A stretch of 5,056 nucleotides of DNA from Candidatus Hydrogenedentota bacterium (lineage in GTDB: Bacteria > Hydrogenedentota > Hydrogenedentia > Hydrogenedentales > SLHB01): NCBI GenBank assembly GCA_003557825.1, contig PWNM01000313.1, forward strand, positions 1-5,056. Reading direction: 5' to 3'. A program made the translations under genes and the position numbers. The notes below the pieces were generated by a model. That model worked only from the letters and a program-made list of their open reading frames with translations. It ran no database searches and had not been told where the DNA came from. Each line of letters begins with the position of its first letter. Position 1 is the first letter of the stretch. This document shows positions 1-5,056 of this stretch, piece after piece.

Positions 1-1
1 C

Positions 2-109
2 ACCGCTAGGTTGTTGAAGGCGAAGGAGGAACTTAAGGCAGTTCAAGATGAAATCCAACAGCTATGGGACGAACGGAACAAGCAAGCTGAAGAGCAGTTG
101 AGTGACTAA
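2..109 (+). CDS. 3' end of an unidentified coiled-coil protein (partial)
   Basis: This is the only forward frame open from the left edge; the other two hit stops within the first 20 bases. It gives 35 residues ending in EEQLSD and a TAA stop at 107-109. The fragment is rich in Glu, Lys and Gln. Hydrophobic residues fall at fragment positions 4, 11 and 18 with 14 and 21 between them, the spacing of a heptad coiled coil, so it is probably a helical C-terminal tail. Its start and main domains lie outside the window and I do not recognise the family. An intrinsic terminator begins 65 bases after its stop, so it is probably the last gene of a separate transcription unit from the restriction operon downstream. 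Confidence 0.65.
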   Translation, partial: TARLLKAKEELKAVQDEIQQLWDERNKQAEEQLSD

Positions 110-140
110 CCAGTCCCGATATTGATACGACCCACGCACC

Positions 141-162
141 CGTGTGCCAGCGCTGGCTCACG
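141..162. repeat. Imperfect 22-bp palindrome
   Basis: The half CGTGTGCCAGC (141-151) is matched by its complement at 152-162 at 10 of 11 positions; the one mismatch is the T:T pair 145/158. The core GCCAGCGCTGGC is perfect. There is no loop between the arms, so a protein-binding site is more natural than an RNA hairpin. It lies between the upstream stop codon and the terminator. Its function is unknown. Confidence 0.4.
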
Positions 163-173
163 CCCACCCCAAT

Positions 174-210
174 GCCCGGTAGGATACCCATGCCCCACCG
201 GGCTTTTTTT
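174..210 (+). terminator. Intrinsic (Rho-independent) terminator of the upstream gene
   Basis: The arms GCCCGGT (174-180) and ACCGGGC (197-203) are perfectly complementary over 7 bp, six of them G:C, around a 16-base loop. Seven T residues (204-210) follow the stem directly. This is the standard arrangement for rightward termination and it would end the transcript of the gene that stops at 109. Confidence 0.85.
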
Positions 211-254
211 GACCGGAAAACGACATATATTAATGAAGATATCACTTTTATTAT

Positions 255-276
255 GACCTTGGATCGATCCAAGGTC
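255..276. promoter_or_regulatory. Perfect 22-bp palindrome, candidate operator
   Basis: The half GACCTTGGATC (255-265) is followed directly by its exact reverse complement at 266-276, with no spacer. The centre holds two abutting GATC sites (262-265 and 266-269), which are Dam methylation targets in species that have Dam. A palindrome of this length and perfection in a non-coding, AT-rich setting suggests a dimeric repressor site. A transcribed cruciform or hairpin is possible, but there is no U-tract after it. No regulator gene is visible in the window. Confidence 0.4.
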
Positions 277-515
277 CCCTACTCCAAGCCCGACAAAACA
301 AAGCAGCTATTGGGCTACACCGGCTCCCATAAATTGTGCGGCCAACTCCAGCGCATCATTTGGCCAGTATATCTCAGGGCGGGGGTGACGAAAATCCTGA
401 GCGTGTCCTACATAGTGCTTACAAAATCAGCCTTGGTCGGATTACCATCGACTCCAGCATGGAACCGGTAGAACATGTCAATATCACACACAGGCTGTTA
501 GAATGGCTTTTCTGA
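257..515 (+). pseudogene. Possible decayed 3' fragment of a cysteine desulfurase-like gene
   Basis: The frame ending at TGA 513-515 is open from GTG 336 and reads as convincing protein over its last 45 or so residues. It contains HSAYKISLGRIT followed by an acidic stretch and an amphipathic helix (HRLLEWLF). Class V aminotransferase-fold desulfurases (NifS, IscS, DndA) end in a similar way, with a pattern like SxRxSxGRxT-E-E-x-x-D and a final helix. A second frame, open from 257 to the TGA at 386-388, carries NCAANSSAS, which loosely resembles the active-site loop of those enzymes but has Ser where the catalytic Cys would be. The frames meet at a G5 run (381-385), where one extra base would explain the shift. 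Against this, I work only from motif resemblance, the upstream part is poor, and a 59-residue stand-alone protein (336-515) cannot be excluded. Confidence 0.3.
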
Positions 516-558
516 AACTACCGTTATGACAGGATACTAAATGGCATCGACTTTAGAT

Positions 559-564
559 TATACT
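559..564 (+). promoter_or_regulatory. Weak -10-like element ahead of the helicase-nuclease gene
   Basis: TATACT matches the sigma-70 -10 consensus at five of six bases and lies 39 bases ahead of the ATG. The hexamers 16-18 bp upstream (for example ACTAAA at 536-541) are not -35-like, and there is no extended TG. It is offered only as the best candidate in a stretch that ought to hold the operon promoter; an activator-dependent promoter or another sigma factor is equally possible. Confidence 0.25.
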
Positions 565-590
565 GTACTATAGAGCAACAGCTTGGCATT

Positions 591-594
591 GGAG
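591..594 (+). promoter_or_regulatory. Ribosome binding site that sets the start at 604
   Basis: GGAG ends 9 bases before ATG 604. The in-frame TTG at 583 would place this site inside the gene and has no comparable site ahead of it, so the ATG is preferred. Confidence 0.6.
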
Positions 595-603
595 CATCCG
601 GAT

Positions 604-3600
604 ATGAGCAATCCATTTTTCGAACAACCTATTCTGAACTCCCCCTATGCCTATCCTGCTCGGCATTGGGAACTGGATGAACAAGGGCAACCAACCCAAC
701 AGATTATCGAGCGCCGCCGTCGTGCGGAATTCATCACGCCCATACCGAAGCCTCGCAAACGCAAAGCAGCAGCAAAGCAGCAAGACCTCGTTTTCGATGA
801 AGGCCTTGGACTTTCTACGCAAGAGCAACAGTATGAACAGACCTCTACCATCATCAATGCGCTACGAGATCAAGTAGACCAATGGCGTGCGCTCCCTACA
901 AGCAAGTGGAATGTCACCCCGGAAACCGCTCGCTTACTTCAGCATTGGCGCCATCATCGTTTTAGCGGCATCCGCCCGTTTTTCTGCCAGATCGAGGCCG
1001 TCGAAACCGCTATCTGGTTAACCGAAGTTGCGCCCAACCTGGGTAAAACAGGTCGGGACTTCCTTGCACATATGGAGAATGCCAACGCAGATGCCAATCC
1101 GGAGTTAATGCGATTGGCCCTCAAGTTGGCCACGGGTGCGGGCAAGACTACCGTCATGGCCATGATCATTGCCTGGCAAGCTATCAACGCGGCGCGTCGT
1201 CCCAATAGCAAGCGGTTCACCCGCGGATTTCTCGTCGTGACTCCTGGCATCACCATCAAAGACCGTCTCCAGGTATTACAGCCCAATGACCCCTACAGTT
1301 ATTACGAGAGCCGGGAACTGGTTCCCAATGACATGATGCCCGACTTGGAACGTGCCAAGATTGTCATCACAAACTACCACGCATTCAAACGGCGTGAACG
1401 CCTGGAACTGTCCAGTGGGGGTCGGGCGCTCCTTAAAGGCAGACATGGTGATGACCTCGACACGTTAGAGACCGAAGGCCAAATGCTTCAGCGCGTCATG
1501 CCGGAACTCATGGGTATGAAAAACATCCTAGCGCTCAACGACGAAGCCCATCATTGTTACCGCGAGAAACCCGGCGACCCCGATGAAGAGGATCTGAAAG
1601 GCGAGGACCGGAAAGAGGCGGAGAAAAACAAGGAGGCCGCTCGACTCTGGATTTCCGGACTCGAAGCAGTCAACCGTAAGCTGGGTCTGGCCCGGGTTAT
1701 TGACCTCTCGGCAACACCTTTTTTCCTGAGGGGTTCGGGTTATGCAGAAGGCACTCTGTTCCCTTGGACCATGACCGATTTTTCCCTCATGGACGCCATC
1801 GAATGCGGCATCGTAAAGCTACCTCGCGTCCCCGTAGCCGATAACATCCCCGGCGGAGAGATGCCCAAGTTTCGCAATCTATGGGAACACATTCGCCATC
1901 GCATGCCCAAAAAAAGCCGAAGCAAAACAAAAACACTGGACCCGCTCAGCCTTCCCGTGGAACTACAGACCGCCCTGCAAGCGCTCTACGGACATTACGA
2001 GAAAACCTATGACCTTTGGCAAAAAGGCGGCATTCGGGTTCCGCCCTGCTTCATCATCGTGTGCCAAAACACCTCCATCTCCAAGCTCGTGTACGATTTT
2101 ATCTCCGGCTTTCATCGAGAGAACGACGAAGGGTCAACAAGCTTCGAACAGGGCCGCTTGCCCCTGTTCCAAAACTACTATGAATACGGTAATCCGATCC
2201 CGCGGCCCCGCACGTTACTTATCGACAGCGAACAATTGGAGTCCGGTGAAGCCCTGGACAAGAATTTCCGCGATATAGCGACAGAAGAAATTGACCGATT
2301 CCGCCGTGAAATAATCGAACGCACCGGCGACCGCCACCAAGCCGAAAACATCAGTGACCAGGAACTACTTCGAGAGGTTATGAACACGGTCGGTAAAGAA
2401 GGCCGTCTGGGTGAATCCATTCGGTGCGTCGTATCCGTATCCATGCTCACCGAAGGCTGGGATGCCAGCAATGTTACCCACATCCTGGGCATTCGCGCAT
2501 TTGGTACCCAGTTGTTATGCGAACAGGTCATCGGTCGGGCCCTGCGTCGGCAATCCTATGACCTAAACGAAGACGACCTGTTCAACGTCGAGTATGCCGA
2601 CATTCTGGGGATTCCTTTCGATTTCACTGCCAAGCCCGTTGTGGCCCCCCCGCAACCGCCACGTGAGACCGTGCAAGTTAAAGCCATGCGTCCTGAGCGG
2701 GACCATCTAGAAATCCGTTTTCCCCGTGTTCAAGGATACCGCGTGGAATTGCCGGACGAGCGGCTCACGGCCACATTTAACGAGGATTCCATATTCGAAT
2801 TGACGCCCGAAGTGGTAGGCCCGTCCATCACCAAAAACGCCGGGATTATTGGTGAAGACGTGGACCTAAGCCTTGAACATCTTGAAGACATGCGCCGTTC
2901 CACGCTGATTTACCGCCTAACCCATCGCTTGCTCTATACCAAGTGGCGTGATCCAGGCGAAGACCCCAAGCTGCATCTGTTCGGTCAACTCAGGCGCATC
3001 GCCAAACAGTGGCTCGATACATGTCTAGTCTGCAAGGGCGGAACATATCCCGCTCAGTTGATATATCAAGAATTGGCCGATATGGCATGCGAACGCATCA
3101 CGGCCGCCATTACCCGGGCCCATGTAGGTAACCGTCCTGTTAAAGCGGTCTTGGACCCATACAACCCCACAGGGTCCACCATGTACGTCAATTTCACCAC
3201 GTCCAAACAGGACCGATGGGAAACCGACGCCCGGCGGTGCCATATCAACTGGGTGATACTCGATAGCGATTGGGAAGCCGAATTTTGCCGCGTAGCCGAA
3301 TCCCATCCCCGGGTTCTGGCCTATGTGAAAAACCATAACCTCGGACTGGAAGTGCCCTATCGCTACGGCTCCGAGGCCCGTGTGTATATCCCCGATTTTA
3401 TCGTCCTGGTCGACGACGGCCATGGTGACGAAGACCCCCTGCACCTGGTGGTCGAAATCAAGGGCTACCGTCGCGAAGATGCCAAAGAGAAAAAAGCCGC
3501 TATGGAGACCTATTGGGCTCCCGGGGTGAACAACCTCAAGAGCTACGGCCGATGGGCCTTTGCCGAATTCACCGAGATATATACCATCGAATCCGATTTC

Positions 3601-3699
3601 GCAGAAAGGGTGGAAGCGGAGTTTGAGAAGATGATTGATGAATTCTGCGCCCAAGGGACGGCGCAGATACTCGCTGGAGGAGGAGCAGTGTCGCAATGA
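604..3699 (+). CDS. Res-type DEAH helicase with C-terminal PD-(D/E)XK nuclease
   Basis: Predicted ATP-dependent DNA translocase and endonuclease, the restriction half of a type III-like system; it acts on unmodified foreign DNA in the cytoplasm. Numbered from ATG 604 (1031 residues): Walker A ATGAGKT (176-182), DEAH box (313-316) followed by a highly charged insertion (about 317-347), motif III SATP (369-372), motif V-like MLTEGWD (614-620), and motif VI EQVIGRALRR (640-649). A nuclease site follows near the C-terminus, PD (930-931) then EIK (951-953), which is the PD-x19-ExK layout. The conserved-looking N-terminus (NPFFEQPILNSPY, then PARHW) matches what I recall of the family RefSeq calls 'BPTD_3080 family restriction endonuclease', and it supports ATG 604 over TTG 583. 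Length is close to classical Res proteins (about 970-1000). All core motifs are present, so the enzyme appears intact. Its TGA overlaps the next ATG. Confidence 0.93.
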   Translation: MSNPFFEQPILNSPYAYPARHWELDEQGQPTQQIIERRRRAEFITPIPKPRKRKAAAKQQDLVFDEGLGLSTQEQQYEQTSTIINALRDQVDQWRALPTSKWNVTPETARLLQHWRHHRFSGIRPFFCQIEAVETAIWLTEVAPNLGKTGRDFLAHMENANADANPELMRLALKLATGAGKTTVMAMIIAWQAINAARRPNSKRFTRGFLVVTPGITIKDRLQVLQPNDPYSYYESRELVPNDMMPDLERAKIVITNYHAFKRRERLELSSGGRALLKGRHGDDLDTLETEGQMLQRVMPELMGMKNILALNDEAHHCYREKPGDPDEEDLKGEDRKEAEKNKEAARLWISGLEAVNRKLGLARVIDLSATPFFLRGSGYAEGTLFPWTMTDFSLMDAIECGIVKLPRVPVADNIPGGEMPKFRNLWEHIRHRMPKKSRSKTKTLDPLSLPVELQTALQALYGHYEKTYDLWQKGGIRVPPCFIIVCQNTSISKLVYDFISGFHRENDEGSTSFEQGRLPLFQNYYEYGNPIPRPRTLLIDSEQLESGEALDKNFRDIATEEIDRFRREIIERTGDRHQAENISDQELLREVMNTVGKEGRLGESIRCVVSVSMLTEGWDASNVTHILGIRAFGTQLLCEQVIGRALRRQSYDLNEDDLFNVEYADILGIPFDFTAKPVVAPPQPPRETVQVKAMRPERDHLEIRFPRVQGYRVELPDERLTATFNEDSIFELTPEVVGPSITKNAGIIGEDVDLSLEHLEDMRRSTLIYRLTHRLLYTKWRDPGEDPKLHLFGQLRRIAKQWLDTCLVCKGGTYPAQLIYQELADMACERITAAITRAHVGNRPVKAVLDPYNPTGSTMYVNFTTSKQDRWETDARRCHINWVILDSDWEAEFCRVAESHPRVLAYVKNHNLGLEVPYRYGSEARVYIPDFIVLVDDGHGDEDPLHLVVEIKGYRREDAKEKKAAMETYWAPGVNNLKSYGRWAFAEFTEIYTIESDFAERVEAEFEKMIDEFCAQGTAQILAGGGAVSQ
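3676..3685 (+). promoter_or_regulatory. Strong ribosome binding site at the end of the helicase gene
   Basis: GGAGGAGGAG lies inside the last codons of the helicase-nuclease gene and ends 10 bases before ATG 3696. It is the main evidence that the short frame starting there is translated. The nearer GTG at 3688 is in the helicase frame and is followed two codons later by its stop. Confidence 0.5.
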
Positions 3700-3962
3700 T
3701 TGAATGTATGTACGGACTAAGTGCCGCCATTGTCGTTGAAGATGAGTGGGGAGTTGACGACCCAGATAGGACACTCGCTGCACCAAAGCATTCCATCCGG
3801 CAAAGGCATGCTGTTGAATTTTCTGCAGAATGTGCTATAATTCATGTGGAAGATATGTACATCCGCCCCTTGGCAGTAGCCCCGCTCCTCGACATCCTGA
3901 GCGGCGGCGACCCCCTGGGGCTTCTTTTTTTCGCGGGAGGTGAACAATGTTCCCCCGTGTAG
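3696..3962 (+). CDS. Small hypothetical protein between the nuclease and NYN genes
   Basis: This frame encodes 88 residues that I do not recognise. Support: its ATG overlaps the preceding TGA in an ATGA arrangement typical of translational coupling, a GGAGGAGGAG site stands 10 bases upstream, and it stays open across the whole gap before overlapping the NYN gene by 16 bp. The protein has an acidic N-terminal third (VVEDEWGVDDPDR, about residues 14-26). Its second half alternates polar and hydrophobic residues and ends in a hydrophobic DPLGLLFFAGG (about 72-82) plus two conspicuous Cys positions (46 and 85). There is no signal peptide or clear membrane helix. Against it, a frame of this length can occur by chance at this GC content. 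The same DNA also carries a near-consensus promoter and a hairpin with a T-run, which suit a non-coding leader better. If real, it is probably an accessory component of the restriction system. Confidence 0.5.
   Translation: MIECMYGLSAAIVVEDEWGVDDPDRTLAAPKHSIRQRHAVEFSAECAIIHVEDMYIRPLAVAPLLDILSGGDPLGLLFFAGGEQCSPV
3814..3841 (+). promoter_or_regulatory. Candidate internal sigma-70 promoter for the NYN and methyltransferase genes
   Basis: The -35 TTGAAT (3814-3819) matches four of six consensus bases. The spacer is 16 bp, the -10 TATAAT (3836-3841) is a perfect consensus, and TG stands one base before it (3833-3834), making an extended -10. Transcription would start near 3848, leaving a leader of about 100 bases before ATG 3947. 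It is the best promoter match in the window and would allow the NYN and methyltransferase genes to be expressed without the nuclease. Confidence 0.55.
3878..3931 (+). terminator. Possible attenuator-like hairpins with a T-run in the NYN leader
   Basis: AGCCCC (3878-3883) can pair with GGGGCT (3917-3922), and a run of seven T residues follows at 3925-3931 after TTC. Inside it, CCGCTC (3882-3887) pairs perfectly with GAGCGG (3899-3904) around an 11-base loop. The two stems share bases 3882-3883, so both cannot form in full. The outer stem is long-range with an asymmetric interior, which makes a strong constitutive terminator unlikely; a conditional or partial terminator is possible. If the small frame 3696-3962 is translated, ribosomes would cover this structure and keep it open. 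Confidence 0.3.
3936..3943 (+). promoter_or_regulatory. Near-ideal ribosome binding site of the NYN gene
   Basis: GGAGGTGA complements the 3' end of proteobacterial 16S rRNA over eight bases. The GGAGG core ends 6 bases before ATG 3947. It fixes that start and predicts efficient initiation. Confidence 0.8.
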
Positions 3963-4657
3963 CGATCCTCATCGATGGTGGATTCTTCCTCAAGCGGCTT
4001 CCATCGCTTCAGCCCTATCCGTCAAACGGGGACAAGGTTACCCACATTGTCAAGAGCCTCGACTGGCTGATCACCGCACACCTCAAGAAGATCAATGAGA
4101 CGGTCGGGCTACCCGAGCCATGGGCCATGCTCTACCGTATCTTTTACTACGATGCCACGCCATATCCGGACAACGCCCATCTCCCCATCTCGAAGCGAAA
4201 CATCAAGTTCGGCGTCAGCAAAGAGGCCAAGCTGCGGGAAGGTCTCTTTGCTGCCCTTCGGCGGAAGCGCAAGTTTGCCTTGAGATTGGGGCATGTCAGC
4301 AGAGAAAAAGGCTGGACACTCAAGGAAGGCCGTCTGAAAGCGCTTCTGTCCGGCCAGTTGATGATTGACGCCCTTCAAGACAGTGACTTCGAGTTGGGTC
4401 TCCGTCAAAAAGGCGTAGACATGCGTATCGGTCTGGACATTTCCTCGCTAGCTTTCAAGAAGCAAGTTGACAAGATCGTTCTCGTTTCCGGCGACAGCGA
4501 TTTCGTGCCTGCCGCCAAGGTCGCACGCCGCGAAGGGATCGAGTTTATCTTAGACCACATGTGGATTAACGTAAGCGACACGCTCTTTGAGCATGTTGAC
4601 GGCACGTGGAATGGCCTAAACAAGAAGGGAAATACGAGTGACGCGCAAGAGCAGTAA
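3947..4657 (+). CDS. NYN-domain (PIN-like, LabA/DUF88-type) predicted ribonuclease
   Basis: Encodes 236 residues that form a single NYN domain, a metal-dependent PIN-like nuclease fold generally thought to cleave RNA. Visible landmarks are RVAILIDGGFFLKR at the N-terminus, with the first catalytic Asp at D10; QKGVDMRIGLDI (154-165), with D158 and D164 as acidic-site candidates; and IVLVSGDSDFVPA (177-189), with the D183/D185 pair. REGIEFILD (195-203) and a final strand-helix follow. The full acidic set is present, so the protein should be active. No signal peptide or membrane segment is seen; it should be cytoplasmic. A near-ideal ribosome site precedes the ATG. The last 20 bases overlap the methyltransferase gene, implying coupled translation. 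From memory, similar NYN proteins recur beside Res/Mod genes of this kind, so it is likely a third component of the system, perhaps acting on phage or host RNA. The substrate is unknown. Confidence 0.88.
   Translation: MFPRVAILIDGGFFLKRLPSLQPYPSNGDKVTHIVKSLDWLITAHLKKINETVGLPEPWAMLYRIFYYDATPYPDNAHLPISKRNIKFGVSKEAKLREGLFAALRRKRKFALRLGHVSREKGWTLKEGRLKALLSGQLMIDALQDSDFELGLRQKGVDMRIGLDISSLAFKKQVDKIVLVSGDSDFVPAAKVARREGIEFILDHMWINVSDTLFEHVDGTWNGLNKKGNTSDAQEQ
4625..4630 (+). promoter_or_regulatory. Ribosome binding site for the GTG start of the methyltransferase
   Basis: AAGGGA ends 7 bases before GTG 4638. An in-frame TAA at 4617-4619 excludes any start further upstream, so GTG 4638 is the earliest possible start. 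Confidence 0.6.
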
Positions 4658-5056
4658 ACCGTCCAAGCAGCCCAAACAAGTCGAGTCGCTCACCCACACC
4701 GATGCGAAGCGGCCGAACATCCCCACGGTCGAGCATCAATCCGTCATGCGGGACGAGGAAAAATCGCCGATTCAGTTGGCCTACGAACGACGCAACCGCG
4801 ACCTCGACCCCCAACTTGTCTGGCGCGGAAAAGACGAGCAGGACTGGTCCGACCTTATCGTTCAGGCCCCGCCCGTATACATCCAGGAAAAAGTCCATCC
4901 CAAGGTCTTAATCGACGATTTGCAGGCAGCGGTCAGCGGCCAGAGACCCGCTCACGATGACGAGGAGCAACTGGATCTGTTCGCCGATTTCAACGGCCTT
5001 CCCGAGCATGTGGACAAGACGGAGTTCTACCAGCACGAGGCCAACTGGTCCAACCG
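4638..5056 (+). CDS. N-terminus of a type III-like (Mod) adenine DNA methyltransferase (partial, runs off the right edge)
   Basis: The window holds 139 codons of this gene from a GTG start inside the end of the NYN gene (20-bp overlap). The residues include AKRPNIPT, SPIQLAYERRNRDLDPQLVWRGKD, VYIQEKVHPKVLIDDL and TEFYQHEANWSNR. This is the N-terminal region I associate with large site-specific adenine methyltransferases of type III-like systems, in which WSNR is soon followed by a 'LGDSL' segment and the catalytic DPPY motif. That catalytic part lies beyond base 5056, so activity cannot be judged. Its role would be to methylate adenine in the recognition sequence, protecting host DNA from the nuclease encoded at 604-3699. 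GTG is accepted because of the ribosome site and the upstream stop; the first in-frame ATG is about 40 codons in and would lose part of the leader region (AKRPNIPT). Confidence 0.88.
   Translation, partial: MTRKSSKPSKQPKQVESLTHTDAKRPNIPTVEHQSVMRDEEKSPIQLAYERRNRDLDPQLVWRGKDEQDWSDLIVQAPPVYIQEKVHPKVLIDDLQAAVSGQRPAHDDEEQLDLFADFNGLPEHVDKTEFYQHEANWSN

Larger units (their letters stand above)
110..603. other. 494-bp region with no intact gene
   Basis: No convincing complete gene lies here. Contents from left to right are an imperfect palindrome (141-162), the terminator (174-210), an AT-rich stretch (about 221-254), a perfect palindrome (255-276), a likely coding remnant (257-515), and the untranslated region ahead of the helicase-nuclease gene. 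A promoter for that operon should lie in the last part. The best -10-like hexamer is TATACT at 559-564, but no good -35 box stands at 16-18 bp from it. The open frame at 142-471 crosses the terminator and has no protein-like character. Confidence 0.7.

Noticed and set aside
33..272. Leftward 79-codon frame at the left end
   Set aside because: It lies opposite the coiled-coil gene end and the terminator, and its composition is not protein-like; it is a shadow.
142..471. 109-codon forward frame in the intergenic region
   Set aside because: It runs through the intrinsic terminator hairpin and the 22-bp palindrome, has no ribosome site, and its translation resembles no protein.
563..581. LexA-like CTGT...ACAG pair ahead of the operon
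   Set aside because: The half-sites are separated by 11 bases rather than the 8 of the enterobacterial SOS box, so it does not qualify.
583..603. Upstream TTG start for the helicase-nuclease gene
   Set aside because: It adds only seven residues, has no ribosome site of its own, and would place the good GGAG site inside the gene. The family-like N-terminus begins at ATG 604.
3025..3786. Leftward 253-codon frame opposite the helicase-nuclease C-terminus
   Set aside because: It is long but antisense to a region with a clear nuclease motif in the forward frame. Long antisense frames are common opposite GC-rich codons, and no domain is visible in it.
4702..4911. Alternative forward frame inside the methyltransferase start
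   Set aside because: It overlaps the clearly recognisable Mod-like reading frame and has no protein-like features.
1..5056. CRISPR array, tRNA, rRNA or insertion sequence
   Set aside because: I saw no regularly spaced direct repeats, no tRNA-like cloverleaf and no transposase-like protein in any frame.

Overview
The window is part of a bacterial defence island. Codon use, strong GGAGG-type ribosome sites and family resemblances fit a proteobacterium of mid-50s % GC, perhaps a gammaproteobacterium, but nothing fixes the species.

Layout: (1) Bases 2-109 are the last 35 codons of an unidentified, probably coiled-coil protein, closed by a clear intrinsic terminator at 174-210. (2) Bases 110-603 hold no intact gene. 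They contain the terminator, two palindromes (one a perfect 22-bp inverted repeat) and a likely decayed gene fragment ending at 515 that resembles the C-terminus of a class V (NifS/IscS/DndA-like) cysteine desulfurase. (3) From 604 to the right edge runs a tight rightward operon. It consists of a 1031-residue Res-type helicase-nuclease (604-3699), a possible 88-residue small protein (3696-3962), a NYN/PIN-like ribonuclease (3947-4657), and the N-terminal 139 codons of a type III-like adenine DNA methyltransferase (4638 to the edge). Each junction overlaps, by 4, 16 and 20 bp.

Working together: the helicase-nuclease and the methyltransferase look like the Res and Mod halves of a type III-like restriction-modification system. 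Two departures from textbook type III loci stand out. The nuclease gene comes first rather than after mod, and a predicted RNase of the NYN fold sits between the halves. A second expression layer is suggested by a near-consensus promoter (3814-3841), followed by a leader with hairpin potential and a seven-T run just ahead of the NYN gene. This would let the NYN and methyltransferase genes be expressed apart from the nuclease. That regulatory reading is inference; the protein family calls for the helicase-nuclease, NYN protein and methyltransferase are strong.
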